Below are positions 8,687-18,385 of a stretch of 64,000 nucleotides of DNA, piece by piece. The notes below the pieces were generated by a model. The model searched no databases. It was not told the DNA's origin and was given only the letters and a program-made list of their open reading frames with translations. Made by a program: the position numbers and the translations under genes. How positions within the stretch are numbered: the stretch's first letter is position 1; every line of letters starts with the position of its first letter. Origin of the DNA: Pseudomonas sp. SJZ074 (GTDB lineage Bacteria; Pseudomonadota; Gammaproteobacteria; Pseudomonadales; Pseudomonadaceae); contig NZ_VIUE01000005.1 in the NCBI RefSeq assembly GCF_007828215.1, positions 248,001 through 312,000 of the forward strand. The letters run 5' to 3'.

Positions 8687-11317
8687 ATGACCGATATCGA
8701 TGCCCGCTTGCGCGAGGATGTCCACCTGCTCGGCGAGCTGCTGGGCAATACCATCCGCGAACAGTACGGGGACAGGTTTCTCGACAAGATCGAGCAGATC
8801 CGCAAGGGCGCCAAGGCCGATCGACGCGGCTCCGTGGATGCCGAACTCAGTGCCAGTCTCAACCAGTTGAGCGAAGACGAACTGCTGCCGGTGGCGCGGG
8901 CGTTCAACCAGTTCCTCAACCTGGCGAACATTGCCGAGCAGTACCAACTGATCCACCGCCGCGAAGAGTCGCAACCAGCGCCATTCGAGGCGCGGGTGTT
9001 GCCTGAGTTGCTCGCCCGGTTGCGCACCGAAGGCCATGCCGCCGAGTCCCTGGCGCGGCAGCTGGGGCGCCTGGAGATCGAGCTGGTGCTCACGGCCCAC
9101 CCCACCGAAGTCGCCCGCCGTACCCTGATCCAGAAATACGATGCCATCGCCGCGCAACTGGCGGCCCAGGATCACCGCGACCAGACCAGTGCCGAGCGTG
9201 CGCAGATCCACGAGCGCCTGCAACGGCTGATCGCCGAAGCCTGGCACACCGAGGAAATCCGCCGCACCCGGCCGACCCCCGTGGACGAGGCCAAGTGGGG
9301 CTTCGCGGTGATCGAGCACTCGCTGTGGCAGGCCATCCCCAATTACCTGCGCAAGGCCGACCAGGCCCTGCATGCCGCCACCGGGCTGCGCCTGCCGTTG
9401 GAGGCGGCGCCGGTGCGCTTTGCCTCGTGGATGGGCGGTGACCGCGACGGCAATCCGAATGTCACCGCCGCGGTGACCCGTGAAGTGCTGTTGCTGGCGC
9501 GGTGGATGGCGGCGGATTTGTATCTGCGCGACGTCGATCAACTGGCCGCCGACCTGTCCATGCAGAAGGCCAGCGAGGCCTTGCGTGCCCAGGCCGGCGA
9601 CAGCGCCGAACCCTACCGTGCCGTGCTCAAGCAACTGCGTGAACGCCTGCGTGCCACGCGCAATTGGGCCCAGGCATCCTTGAAAGCCACCACACCGGCG
9701 AGCGCGGATGTATTGCAGGACAACCGCGAGCTGCTGGATCCCCTGGAGCTGTGCTACCAGTCGCTGCACGACTGCGGCATGGGCGTGATCGCCGACGGTC
9801 CGCTGCTCGATTGCCTGCGCCGCGCGGTGACCTTCGGGTTATTCCTGGTACGGCTCGACGTGCGCCAGGATTCGACCCGGCACACGGCGGCCATGACTGA
9901 AATCACCGACTACCTGGGGCTGGGGCGCTATGAGGAGTGGAGCGAGGAGCAGCGCATCGGCTTCTTGTTGGACGAACTGAATAATCGTCGGCCATTGCTG
10001 CCGACGAACTTCAAGCCGTCGGCCGATACGGCGGAAGTCCTGGCCACCTGCCGGGAGGTCGCGGCGGCGCCGGCGGCGTCCCTGGGTTCCTATGTGATTT
10101 CCATGGCTGGCGCGGCTTCCGATGTGCTGGCGGTGCAACTGCTGCTGAAAGAGGCCGGGGTGCTGCGGCCGATGCGGGTGGTGCCATTGTTCGAAACCCT
10201 GGCCGATCTGGACAACGCTGGACCGGTGATCGAGCGGCTGTTGCTGCTGCCGGGCTATCGCGCACGCCTTCATGGGCCCCAGGAAGTGATGATCGGCTAT
10301 TCCGATTCGGCCAAGGACGCGGGGACCACCGCGGCGGCCTGGGCACAGTATCGGGCCCAGGAACGTCTGGTGGAGATCTGTCGCGAGCAGCAGGTCGAAT
10401 TACTGCTATTCCATGGCCGTGGCGGTACGGTCGGCCGTGGCGGCGGTCCGGCCCACGCGGCGATTCTGTCCCAGCCCCCGGGATCGGTGGCGGGGCGTTT
10501 CCGCACCACTGAGCAGGGCGAAATGATTCGTTTCAAATTCGGCCTGCCGGACATCGCCGAACAGAACCTCAATCTGTACCTCGCGGCCGTGCTCGAAGCG
10601 ACCCTGCTCCCACCGCCACCACCTACGCCCGAATGGCGCCACCTGATGGACGAACTGGCGGCCGACGGCGTCAATGCCTACCGTGCCGTGGTGCGGGAAA
10701 ACCCACAGTTCGTCGAGTACTTCCGGCAGTCCACCCCGGAGCAGGAATTGGGACGCTTGCCCCTGGGCAGTCGGCCGGCCAAGCGCCGGGCCGGTGGCAT
10801 CGAAAGCCTGCGGGCGATTCCGTGGATTTTCGGCTGGACCCAGACCCGCCTGATGCTGCCGGCCTGGCTCGGCTGGGAAACCGCCCTGGGCAAGGCCCTG
10901 GAGCGGGGCGAGGGCCAATTGCTGGGGCAGATGCGCGAGCAGTGGCCGTTCTTCCGTACCCGCATCGACATGCTGGAAATGGTGCTGGCCAAGGCCGATG
11001 CCGATATTGCGCGCTCCTACGACGAGCGTCTGGTGGAGCCGGCACTGCGACCTTTGGGTGCGCATTTACGCGACCTATTGTCGCAGGCCTGCTCCGTGGT
11101 GCTGGGGTTGACCGGCCAGTCTCAACTACTGGCACATAGCCCAGAGACGCTCGAATTCATTCGCCTGCGCAACACCTATCTCGACCCCCTGCACCTGTTG
11201 CAGGCCGAACTGCTGGCCCGCTCGCGGCAACAGGACGTCGCCCAGGGCAGCCCCGTGGAGCAAGCATTGCTGGTGTCTGTGGCGGGTATCGCCGCCGGAT
11301 TGCGCAACACCGGCTAA
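8687..11317 (+). CDS. ppc: Phosphoenolpyruvate carboxylase
   Basis: Makes oxaloacetate from phosphoenolpyruvate and bicarbonate, refilling the TCA cycle. The 876-residue protein has the catalytic His in [12 protein letters not shown] (His138), the signature [14 protein letters not shown], and the Arg-rich glycine loop [20 protein letters not shown], and ends in the family C-terminal RNTG (..GLRNTG). GGAGAA lies just upstream of ATG 8687. It is the first gene of the ppc-adk-tsaB run conserved in pseudomonads. Confidence 0.98.
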   Translation: MTDIDARLREDVHLLGELLGNTIREQYGDRFLDKIEQIRKGAKADRRGSVDAELSASLNQLSEDELLPVARAFNQFLNLANIAEQYQLIHRREESQPAPFEARVLPELLARLRTEGHAAESLARQLGRLEIELVLTAHPTEVARRTLIQKYDAIAAQLAAQDHRDQTSAERAQIHERLQRLIAEAWHTEEIRRTRPTPVDEAKWGFAVIEHSLWQAIPNYLRKADQALHAATGLRLPLEAAPVRFASWMGGDRDGNPNVTAAVTREVLLLARWMAADLYLRDVDQLAADLSMQKASEALRAQAGDSAEPYRAVLKQLRERLRATRNWAQASLKATTPASADVLQDNRELLDPLELCYQSLHDCGMGVIADGPLLDCLRRAVTFGLFLVRLDVRQDSTRHTAAMTEITDYLGLGRYEEWSEEQRIGFLLDELNNRRPLLPTNFKPSADTAEVLATCREVAAAPAASLGSYVISMAGAASDVLAVQLLLKEAGVLRPMRVVPLFETLADLDNAGPVIERLLLLPGYRARLHGPQEVMIGYSDSAKDAGTTAAAWAQYRAQERLVEICREQQVELLLFHGRGGTVGRGGGPAHAAILSQPPGSVAGRFRTTEQGEMIRFKFGLPDIAEQNLNLYLAAVLEATLLPPPPPTPEWRHLMDELAADGVNAYRAVVRENPQFVEYFRQSTPEQELGRLPLGSRPAKRRAGGIESLRAIPWIFGWTQTRLMLPAWLGWETALGKALERGEGQLLGQMREQWPFFRTRIDMLEMVLAKADADIARSYDERLVEPALRPLGAHLRDLLSQACSVVLGLTGQSQLLAHSPETLEFIRLRNTYLDPLHLLQAELLARSRQQDVAQGSPVEQALLVSVAGIAAGLRNTG

Positions 11318-11590
11318 GCTCAAGCGGCGCCTCGAAACGGCTCGCCCGGTGTCGCCGGGTGGTGCCGTGCAGAAATGGCGGCAGGTCGGCCGGGCGACAC
11401 TTTGTTGCCCGGTTGCGACTCTCGCCACCCCCTCCAAAGGTCGCGCCGGACGCCGGTTCCTCCGACTTTCGGCGGCTTGTGTGGGTCGGGCCCGCTGTGT
11501 ATCTTGATCAGCCTTTGGCCGTTTGGGCGGTCACGATTCCAGTTTTCCGAGATTGGCCCGACGAGGCGAATCCGAGCGTTTTACATATAA

Positions 11591-12259
<669 letters not shown>

Positions 12260-12278
12260 AAAGTCTGCTCGGTTGCAC

Positions 12279-12312
12279 CAACTACGGCCCGCTTGCGGGC
12301 CGTAGTTGTTTA
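12279..12312 (+). terminator. Terminator after adk
   Basis: A perfect 12-base stem, CAACTACGGCCC / GGGCCGTAGTTG, around a short loop, followed by TTTAT. It separates adk from tsaB, whose start is about 45 bases on. Confidence 0.85.
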
Positions 12313-12353
12313 TACTGGCGCCCCCTTTTTTCCCCTGATTGACGGACACATCG

Positions 12354-13031
12354 ATGAGCACCTTGCTGGCCCTGGACACCGCGACTGAAGCTTGCTCCGT
12401 TGCCCTGCTGCACGACGGCAAGGTCACGAGCCATTACGAGGTGATTCCACGCCTGCACGCTCAGAAACTGTTGCCGATGATCCAGCAGTTGCTCAGCGAT
12501 GCCGGTACTACCTTGCAGGCTGTGGATGCGATTGCCTTTGGTCGTGGCCCGGGGGCCTTCACCGGTGTGCGCATCGCCATCGGCGTCGTACAGGGGCTGG
12601 CGTTCGCATTGCAGCGCCCAGTGTTGCCGGTGTCGAACCTGGCGGTGCTGGCCCAGCGTGCCTTGCGTGAAAACGGCGCCCATCAGGTGGCGGCAGCCAT
12701 CGATGCACGCATGGACGAGGTGTACTGGGGCTGCTACCGCGAGATCGCTGGCGAGATGCGTCTGGTGGGTGCCGAAGCCGTGCTGCCGCCCGAAGTAGCG
12801 GCTTTGCCGGCAGATGCGGCGGGTGAGTGGTTTGGCGCCGGTACCGGTTGGGGCTATGGCGAGCGCATCGCCGTCAAGCTCAGTGGTCAGGACGCCAGCC
12901 TGCTGCCACACGCCGAAGACCTGTTGGCCCTGGCCCGTTTCGCTTGGGAGCGCGGCGAAGCCATCCCGGCCGACGATGCTCAGCCGGTGTACCTGCGAGA
13001 TAAAGTCGCTACCCCCAAGTCGGAACGATAA
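12354..13031 (+). CDS. tsaB: tRNA N6-threonylcarbamoyladenosine biosynthesis protein TsaB
   Basis: TsaB is the non-catalytic partner of TsaD in the complex that makes t6A37 in tRNAs reading ANN codons. The 225-residue sequence begins MSTLLALDTATEACSVALLH and has the ASKHA-fold feature AFGRGPGAFTGVRIAIGVVQ near residue 65. ATG 12354 is chosen over an in-frame TTG at 12339. Its position after adk matches Pseudomonas gene order. Confidence 0.95.
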   Translation: MSTLLALDTATEACSVALLHDGKVTSHYEVIPRLHAQKLLPMIQQLLSDAGTTLQAVDAIAFGRGPGAFTGVRIAIGVVQGLAFALQRPVLPVSNLAVLAQRALRENGAHQVAAAIDARMDEVYWGCYREIAGEMRLVGAEAVLPPEVAALPADAAGEWFGAGTGWGYGERIAVKLSGQDASLLPHAEDLLALARFAWERGEAIPADDAQPVYLRDKVATPKSER

Positions 13032-13055
13032 TCCCACTCTCAAGCGGACAGTGTT

Positions 13056-13079
13056 GTGGCGAGGGAGCTCCCGCGCCAC
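13056..13079. repeat. Collapsed REP palindrome
   Basis: GTGGCGAGGGAGCTCCCGCGCCAC, a short version of the GTGGCGAGGGG family, 25 bases after the tsaB stop. It may act as a transcription end or RNA stabiliser. Confidence 0.6.
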
Positions 13080-13279
13080 AAAGGCTTCCAGATCCAAGGT
13101 CTCCCGGGATCCTCAAAAGTCATTTGCACCGCAAAAAGTCACACCTGATATCACCAGTCGTCATTTTTTTGCCCGGTTTTTAAACCTTTTCGACTTTATG
13201 TGTTCTAGTTATCACTTGCGCGTTTGCGCGGCTGGGAAAGTGCCGCTAAATTGCCATCATTGATATTGAGCATTCTGTT

Positions 13280-13588
13280 ATGCGTATAGACGGATATTCA
13301 CCGCAGTCTTATCCCATCAAGCGCCGGCCCAGGACGGGCAAGGTCGCTGATCAGGAATCCTTCGACGACGTCGATGGCGAATTGGAGTTTCCGTCTGAAG
13401 AGCAACTGGCCGCCCGCGCCGCCAAAGCTTCCGCACAGCGCTTGAGCAATCTCCCCGCTCGCCAGCAAGACATGCTCTACCACCGCTCCATGAGCCGCAG
13501 TGTCGCCACGGCCCTCGCCAGTTACCTGAGCACCGCCGGCTTCGTCGATTGGGATATGGAAGTGCTGGGGCTCGACCTCTACATCTGA
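13280..13588 (+). CDS. Conserved hypothetical protein
   Basis: A 102-residue soluble protein starting MRIDGYSPQSYPIKRRPRTG. The first third is rich in Arg, Pro and Glu and probably disordered; the second half looks helical (QRLSNLPARQQDMLYHRSMS, then ALASYLSTAGFVDWDMEVLG). The stop overlaps the ATG of the following DUF72 gene by one base (TGATG), so the two are probably translationally coupled. The ribosome binding site is weak. I do not recognise a domain. Confidence 0.78.
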   Translation: MRIDGYSPQSYPIKRRPRTGKVADQESFDDVDGELEFPSEEQLAARAAKASAQRLSNLPARQQDMLYHRSMSRSVATALASYLSTAGFVDWDMEVLGLDLYI

Positions 13589-14448
13589 TGGCGTTGTCTT
13601 ACTACCTCGGCTGCCCCTCCTGGAGCGAAAACGCCTGGCGTGACTATCTCTATCCCCTGGACGCCAGAAGCTCCGACTTCCTGAATCTGTATTCCCAAGT
13701 GTTCAACGCCGTGGAAGGCAACACGACCTTCTACGCGAGCCCGTCCGCGGCCATCGTGCAGCGTTGGGCCGAAACCATGCCCGCGCACTTTCGCTTTACC
13801 GCCAAGTTTCCCGGTGAGATCAGCCACAACGGCGATCTGCGCGAGCACCAGACGGCCGTCGACACTTTCCTGCAGTTGCTCAGCCCTTTGGGCGAACGGG
13901 TTTCGCCACTCTGGCTGCAGCTGTCCAAGGCGTTCACGCCAAATCGATTAGCGGAACTGGCGGGGTTTATCGACGCCTTGCAGCGCCCGCTGGCGGTGGA
14001 GGTCCGTCACGATGAGTTCTTTGCCAAAGGCGATGCCGAACGGCAACTCAATCGCCTGCTGCTCGATCGTGGTGTCGAGCGTATCTGCCTCGATCCCCGG
14101 GCCCTGTTCAGTTGCACTTCCACCGATCCTGCCGTGCTCCATGCCCAATCGAAAAAGCCGCGGGTACCACCCCGGCCGGCGGCCTTCACCCAATATCCGC
14201 AGGTGCGCTTCATCGGTCATCCGGTGCTGGAGGCCAACGAGCCATTCCTGACGCCCTGGGTGGAAAAAATCGCCGGCTGGATCGAAGAAGGGCGCACGCC
14301 CTACATCTTCCTGCACACCGCCGACAATCTGCTGGCGGCGAAACTGGCGCTGCGTTTTCATAGCCGGCTGATGCAGCGATTGCCTGGCTTGCCGGCCTTG
14401 CCTGAGTTATATAGAGAGCCCGCCGCCGAGCAACTGGGTTTGCTCTGA
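13588..14448 (+). CDS. DUF72 domain protein
   Basis: A 286-residue YecE-like DUF72 protein, a TIM-barrel family of unknown biochemical role. Visible family features are the N-terminal YLGCPSWSENAWRDYLYP, the early VEGNTTFYASPS, and FRFTAKFPGEISHNG; the C-terminal half holds EVRHDEFF and PYIFLHTADN. The start is ATG 13588, directly coupled to the preceding small gene. No metal-binding motif can be assigned by eye. Confidence 0.92.
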   Translation: MALSYYLGCPSWSENAWRDYLYPLDARSSDFLNLYSQVFNAVEGNTTFYASPSAAIVQRWAETMPAHFRFTAKFPGEISHNGDLREHQTAVDTFLQLLSPLGERVSPLWLQLSKAFTPNRLAELAGFIDALQRPLAVEVRHDEFFAKGDAERQLNRLLLDRGVERICLDPRALFSCTSTDPAVLHAQSKKPRVPPRPAAFTQYPQVRFIGHPVLEANEPFLTPWVEKIAGWIEEGRTPYIFLHTADNLLAAKLALRFHSRLMQRLPGLPALPELYREPAAEQLGLL

Positions 14449-14482
14449 GGCTGAAATCCTTCTCTGCTCAGGAGTAACCTCC

Positions 14483-15304
14483 ATGGATGCGCAAACCCGT
14501 CGGGCCCAGGCGTTCAAAGCTTTGCACGAACGTGAAGAGGCTTTTGTCATTCCCAACCCGTGGGACGCCGGTTCCGCGAAAATGTTGGCCAGCCTGGGGT
14601 TCGAGGCCTTGGCCACCACCAGCGCCGGTCACGCTTTTTCCCTGGGCCGCCCGGATGGCGCGCTGGGGCTGGAAGACACCTTGGCCAATGTCCGCGCGAT
14701 CGTGGCCGCCACTGACCTGCCGGTGGCGGTCGATTTCGAGAACGGTTTCGCCGACGCCCCCGAAGATTGCGCCCGCAACCTGCTGCGCGCGGCAGAAGCC
14801 GGCGCGGTCGGCGGGTCCATCGAGGATGCCACGGGACGCGAAGAGAGCCCGATCTATTGCTTCGAGCATGCCGTGGCGCGGGTCAAGGCCGCGGCCGAAG
14901 CGGTACGCAGCCTGCCGTACCCGTTCCTGCTGACTGCCCGGGCGGAGAACTTCCTGCACGGCAACCCCGATCTGAATGACACGATCCGTCGCCTGAAAGC
15001 ATTCGCCGACGCCGGTGCAGACGTGCTCTATGCCCCTGGGTTGAGTACTGCCGAGCAAGTGCTCGCGGTGGTGCAAGCCGTGGCGCCGAAACCGGTGAAC
15101 GTGCTGATGTCCGGGGCGCTGGACCTGACACTCGCGCAGTTGAGCGAGCTGGGTGTCAGGCGCATCAGCGTCGGCTCGGCCCTGGCCTTGGCGGCGTACG
15201 GTGAGTTCATGCGCGCCGCTGGGGAAATCCGCCAGCAGGGCACGTTCACCTTTACCCGCCGCTCGATGACGTTCAAGCAGGCCAACCAGCTGTTCAAGGG
15301 TTGA
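14483..15304 (+). CDS. Isocitrate lyase/PEP mutase family protein
   Basis: A 273-residue member of the ICL/PEP mutase superfamily, enzymes that cleave or form C-C or C-P bonds on 2-oxo acid substrates with Mg2+. Diagnostic stretches are VIPNPWDAGSAKMLASLGFE, the metal-binding VDFENGF, and GGSIEDATG; TARAENFLHG follows. The loop carrying the catalytic Cys of true isocitrate and methylisocitrate lyases (KKCGH-like) is not seen, so the substrate remains open. GGAGTAACC precedes ATG 14483. Confidence 0.87.
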   Translation: MDAQTRRAQAFKALHEREEAFVIPNPWDAGSAKMLASLGFEALATTSAGHAFSLGRPDGALGLEDTLANVRAIVAATDLPVAVDFENGFADAPEDCARNLLRAAEAGAVGGSIEDATGREESPIYCFEHAVARVKAAAEAVRSLPYPFLLTARAENFLHGNPDLNDTIRRLKAFADAGADVLYAPGLSTAEQVLAVVQAVAPKPVNVLMSGALDLTLAQLSELGVRRISVGSALALAAYGEFMRAAGEIRQQGTFTFTRRSMTFKQANQLFKG

Positions 15305-15313
15305 TGCTCGGTC

Positions 15314-16015
15314 GTGAGAATTGCCAAAGGCTTGATGTTGTTGCTGGTGCTGATTGTCGGCGTCGCGGTGTTGGGGGTGTGGCGGGGCTGGTTGTCGGTG
15401 CCGCCGCAGTGGAATCCCTGGGCACCCCTGGACGTCCGGGCGCCACCGAACCTGCTGACCCGCTACAAACTCATGGCCTTGCGCAATGACCCGCAATTGT
15501 GTGAGCAGGCCTTGGCCACCTCGGGGCTGCGGGTCGCCCACCAGGCCGACAGCAACCCGGCCGCCAGTTGCCCGTTGACCAATGTGCTGCGGGTGCAGGG
15601 TGGCGAGGTGGCGCTGAGCAGCAGTTTCCTCGCCAGTTGCTCCCTGGCGGTGGCATTCGCCTTGTTCGAGCATCATGCGCTGCAACCGGCCGCACAGGCC
15701 GCCTATGGGCAGAAAGTGACCCGAGTCGATCACCTCGGAAGCTTCGCCTGTCGCAACATGTACGGCCGTGAAAGCGGCGCGCGCAGCCAGCATGCCACGG
15801 CTAGTGCGTTGGACATCGCCGGGTTTCGCCTGGCCGATGGTCGCACGGTCAGCGTCCTCCGGGACTGGCCGAAGGACAATGCCGACGCGCGTTTCCTGCA
15901 CCAGGTGCGCGACGGTGCCTGTGACATGTTCAGTGTGGTCTTGAGCCCGGACTACAACGCAGCCCACCGAAACCACTTCCACCTGGATGTGGGGCCTTGG
16001 TGGATCTGTAGGTGA
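15314..16015 (+). CDS. Extensin-like family protein, putative peptidoglycan peptidase
   Basis: A 233-residue protein with one N-terminal membrane segment (GLMLLLVLIVGVAVLGVW) and a periplasmic extensin-like C-terminal domain. The pattern His160 and Asp167 in SQHATASALDIAGF plus His221 and His223 in HRNHFHLD matches the LAS-type zinc site (HxxxxxxD and HxH) of D,D- and L,D-peptidases, so I infer a cell-wall peptidase; no activity is shown. The start is GTG 15314, nine bases after the lyase stop. Its stop abuts the convergent gene with no gap. Confidence 0.85.
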   Translation: MRIAKGLMLLLVLIVGVAVLGVWRGWLSVPPQWNPWAPLDVRAPPNLLTRYKLMALRNDPQLCEQALATSGLRVAHQADSNPAASCPLTNVLRVQGGEVALSSSFLASCSLAVAFALFEHHALQPAAQAAYGQKVTRVDHLGSFACRNMYGRESGARSQHATASALDIAGFRLADGRTVSVLRDWPKDNADARFLHQVRDGACDMFSVVLSPDYNAAHRNHFHLDVGPWWICR

Positions 16016-16636
16016 TCAGGCGGCGATGCGCAGGTTCTGCAGCACGATCGGGCGTGCCCAGCGGGTGTCGAAGTCCAGCGCTTTCTGTTGGGCGACGATT
16101 TCTTCTTCCGGGAACGGCGGGAATGGCTTGTCCAGCAGATCGAGTTCGAATTCGGCAATCGGCAGGTGCAATGGGCGTGGCTGCGGTGCCGGGCCGGGTT
16201 CCGGTAATGGTTGGCCAGCAGCGAGGACAATGGGACGAACCCAATTGCTCTCGAAGTTCTGCTGTTTTTGCTGTGCGCTGATTTCTTCCGGTGGGAAGGG
16301 TGGGAACGGCTTGTCCAGCAGGTCCAGTTCGAATTCGGCGATGGGCAGGAACAGCGGCTCAGGCGGTTTGACCTGGGTCTCTTTCACATCGCAGGTGCGC
16401 TGGCTGACGATGTGGTCCAGCAGTTCGGCGCCGAGGGTCGGTTCAACGGCCTCATCGAGTGCGACGGGCTGGTAGCTGCCGGGCGCGGGTGCGTTTTCAC
16501 CCAACTGATCGGCCAGGGCCCGGGCAAAAAAATCTTGCCACAGGTGACTGACGCGGCTCAGGGCCTGGGTGTTGCGCAGGCTGTAATCACCGTAACGGGA
16601 GATAACGCCTATCGATGTGGAATGAATGTCTGACAT
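16016..16636 (-). CDS. Hypothetical protein with tandem 45-residue repeat
   Basis: A 206-residue protein with no domain I recognise. Its second half contains two near-identical copies of one unit: LPIAEFELDLLDKPFPPFPP followed by a QQK..F..NWVRPIVL tail, and again LPIAEFELDLLDKPFPPFPE with a matching tail ending RWARPIVL. Short Pro-rich linkers separate the units. The N-terminal part (STSIGVISRYGDYSLRNTQA) is soluble and lacks a signal. The repeated acidic/aromatic unit could be a short binding motif for a partner. It converges on the extensin-like gene with zero spacing. Confidence 0.75.
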   Translation of the reverse strand: MSDIHSTSIGVISRYGDYSLRNTQALSRVSHLWQDFFARALADQLGENAPAPGSYQPVALDEAVEPTLGAELLDHIVSQRTCDVKETQVKPPEPLFLPIAEFELDLLDKPFPPFPPEEISAQQKQQNFESNWVRPIVLAAGQPLPEPGPAPQPRPLHLPIAEFELDLLDKPFPPFPEEEIVAQQKALDFDTRWARPIVLQNLRIAA

Positions 16637-16743
16637 TTTTTTCGGTCGACGCTCAGCTCTGGCAAAATGCCGTTCACCGTTGTTATCGGCCGTTTTTGCC
16701 GATCCTTAATTTTTTGAGCATGTTTCCATAATGAACAACTTCC

Positions 16744-17526
16744 ATGAGTGAGCAACCCGCGGCCTGCCGCATCCACGTCGAGGCCCTGGGTGCGGCCTTC
16801 CAGCCTCAGGCCGAGGACTGGGCCCAGCGCCTTGGCCTGCCCTTGCAGATGGACGATGGCGAGTTTGCCCTGCAGGTCGGCGAACACGGGCTGCAATTGC
16901 AGCAGCTGGGGCCGGACGCGCCGGGGCCGGTGCGGGTGGATTTTGTCGAGGGCGGCGCGGCCCATCGCCGGTTGTACGGTGGCGGCAGCGGCCAGATGAT
17001 CGCCAAGGCCGTCGGGATTGCCCAGGGGGTGCGTCCCCGTGTTCTGGATGCCACGGCCGGGTTGGGCAAGGACGCCTTCGTGCTGGCCAGCCTGGGCTGC
17101 GAGATGAGCCTGATCGAGCGCCAGCCGCTGATCGGCGCATTACTGGAGGACGGTCTAGCCCGTGGCGCGGAGGATTTCGACGTGGCGCCCATCGTGGCGC
17201 GCATGCACTTGCTCAAGGGCAATTCCATCGAGGTGATGCAAAACTGGGAAGGCGAGCCGCCCCAGGTGATCTACCTGGACCCGATGTTTCCCCATCGTGA
17301 GAAAACCGCCCTGGTGAAAAAGGAAATGCGCCTGTTCCGGCCCTTGGTCGGCGACGACCCCGACGCCCCTGCCTTGCTGGCCGCGGCCCTGGCCCTGGCG
17401 ACGCACCGGGTGGTGGTCAAGCGCCCGCGCAAGGCGCCGTGCATCGAAGGGCCGAAACCGGGCCATGGGCTCGATGGCAAATCCAGTCGCTACGATATCT
17501 ACCCCAAAAAGGCGCTCAAGGCCTGA
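16744..17526 (+). CDS. rsmJ: 16S rRNA (guanine-1516-N2) methyltransferase RsmJ
   Basis: A 260-residue SAM-dependent methyltransferase of the RsmJ (YhiQ) family, which methylates G1516 of 16S rRNA. Visible are the SAM-binding region [20 protein letters not shown], the acidic motif IERQPL, and the catalytic NPPY-like [19 protein letters not shown]. The C-terminal region ([13 protein letters not shown]) is typical. A REP pair separates it from the convergent TetR gene. Confidence 0.93.
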   Translation: MSEQPAACRIHVEALGAAFQPQAEDWAQRLGLPLQMDDGEFALQVGEHGLQLQQLGPDAPGPVRVDFVEGGAAHRRLYGGGSGQMIAKAVGIAQGVRPRVLDATAGLGKDAFVLASLGCEMSLIERQPLIGALLEDGLARGAEDFDVAPIVARMHLLKGNSIEVMQNWEGEPPQVIYLDPMFPHREKTALVKKEMRLFRPLVGDDPDAPALLAAALALATHRVVVKRPRKAPCIEGPKPGHGLDGKSSRYDIYPKKALKA

Positions 17527-17543
17527 GACCGGGGTGTCTTCAC

Positions 17544-17632
17544 CGCGAGCAGGCTCGCTCCCACACTGGTTCGGCGTCGTTCACCGATGTTGTGGCCCAC
17601 ACCAACACCTGTGGGAGCGAGCCTGCTCGCGA
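17544..17632. repeat. REP pair in everted orientation
   Basis: Two GTGGGAGC-family elements near 17544-17565 and 17610-17632. Unlike the other doublets here, the left copy reads CGCGAGCAGGCTCGCTCCCAC and the right one GTGGGAGCGAGCCTGCTCGCG, so the conserved GTGGGAG ends face inward. It lies in a convergent gap. Confidence 0.8.
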
Positions 17633-17656
17633 TGAGGCCCTTCAGTACACCGGGAA

Positions 17657-18292
17657 TTAAGGCCGATAAGCCCGCATGAACAACCCCACCACCTCCTGAA
17701 CATGCTCTTCGGCCGCTTCTGCCTCCAACGGCGCGCCGCAGCCATACAGTAAGCGGAAATTCGCTGCGCCCTTGATCAGGCAGAAGAAATGCTCCGCCGC
17801 ATGGCGGGGTTTGTCGATGCACAGGGCGCCGCTCTGGTTGACCTTGGTCAGCAGCCGCTCCATGCCCGAGAGCATCCGCTCGGGACCGGCCTGGTAGAAA
17901 ATCGTCGAAAGCCTGGAGTCCTGGCTGCCCAGGGCCATGATTACCCGATGCAGGTTCACCGATTCGTCGCTGTTGACCAGCAGATGGAAGCCACGGGCGA
18001 TGTTCAACAGCACGCGTTCAATCGGCACGCCCTCCGGCCACTCGAAGAACAGTGGTGGCACCTGCTCTTCGCACTTGGCAATCACGGCGGCGGAAAACAG
18101 CGTTTCCTTATCGTTGAAGTGGCTGTAGACCGTCAGCTTCGACACGCCCGCTTCAGTGGCGACGGTATCCATGCTGGTATTGGCATAACCCAATTCTATG
18201 AACAGCCGTTTGGCAGCGTCGAGAATGGCCTGGCGCTTGACCAGATCCTTCGGACGGCCAGGCCCGCTGGGGGGTGAAAGATTGTTCGACAT
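17657..18292 (-). CDS. mexL: TetR-family repressor of the adjacent RND efflux operon (MexL-like)
   Basis: A 211-residue TetR repressor. The helix-turn-helix lies at about residues 15-60 (RQAILDAAKRLFIELGYANT, then VATEAGVSKLTVYSHFNDKE), followed by an AefR-like C-terminal domain. It is divergent from an RND pump operon across a 93-base gap with an inverted repeat. In P. aeruginosa MexL (212 residues) represses mexJK with the same layout and sizes, so this is the probable ortholog. Confidence 0.85.
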   Translation of the reverse strand: MSNNLSPPSGPGRPKDLVKRQAILDAAKRLFIELGYANTSMDTVATEAGVSKLTVYSHFNDKETLFSAAVIAKCEEQVPPLFFEWPEGVPIERVLLNIARGFHLLVNSDESVNLHRVIMALGSQDSRLSTIFYQAGPERMLSGMERLLTKVNQSGALCIDKPRHAAEHFFCLIKGAANFRLLYGCGAPLEAEAAEEHVQEVVGLFMRAYRP

Positions 18293-18300
18293 TCTTCGCT

Positions 18301-18351
18301 TTAATACTGGACTGGTGAGTTTGCTATTAATAACATACCCGCCAGTATAAT
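18301..18351. promoter_or_regulatory. Candidate MexL operator and mexJK promoter
   Basis: TTAATACTGG (18301-18310) is inverted at CCAGTATAA (18342-18350), flanking an AT-rich stretch with TTATTAATA. A perfect -10 TATAAT lies at 18346-18351, overlapping the right half-site, with TTGCTA 19 bases upstream as a poor -35. A repressor bound to the repeat would cover the promoter. Confidence 0.5.
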
Positions 18352-18385
18352 TATTCCAAGCACCATTAGCGAAAGGTCTGCCGCC

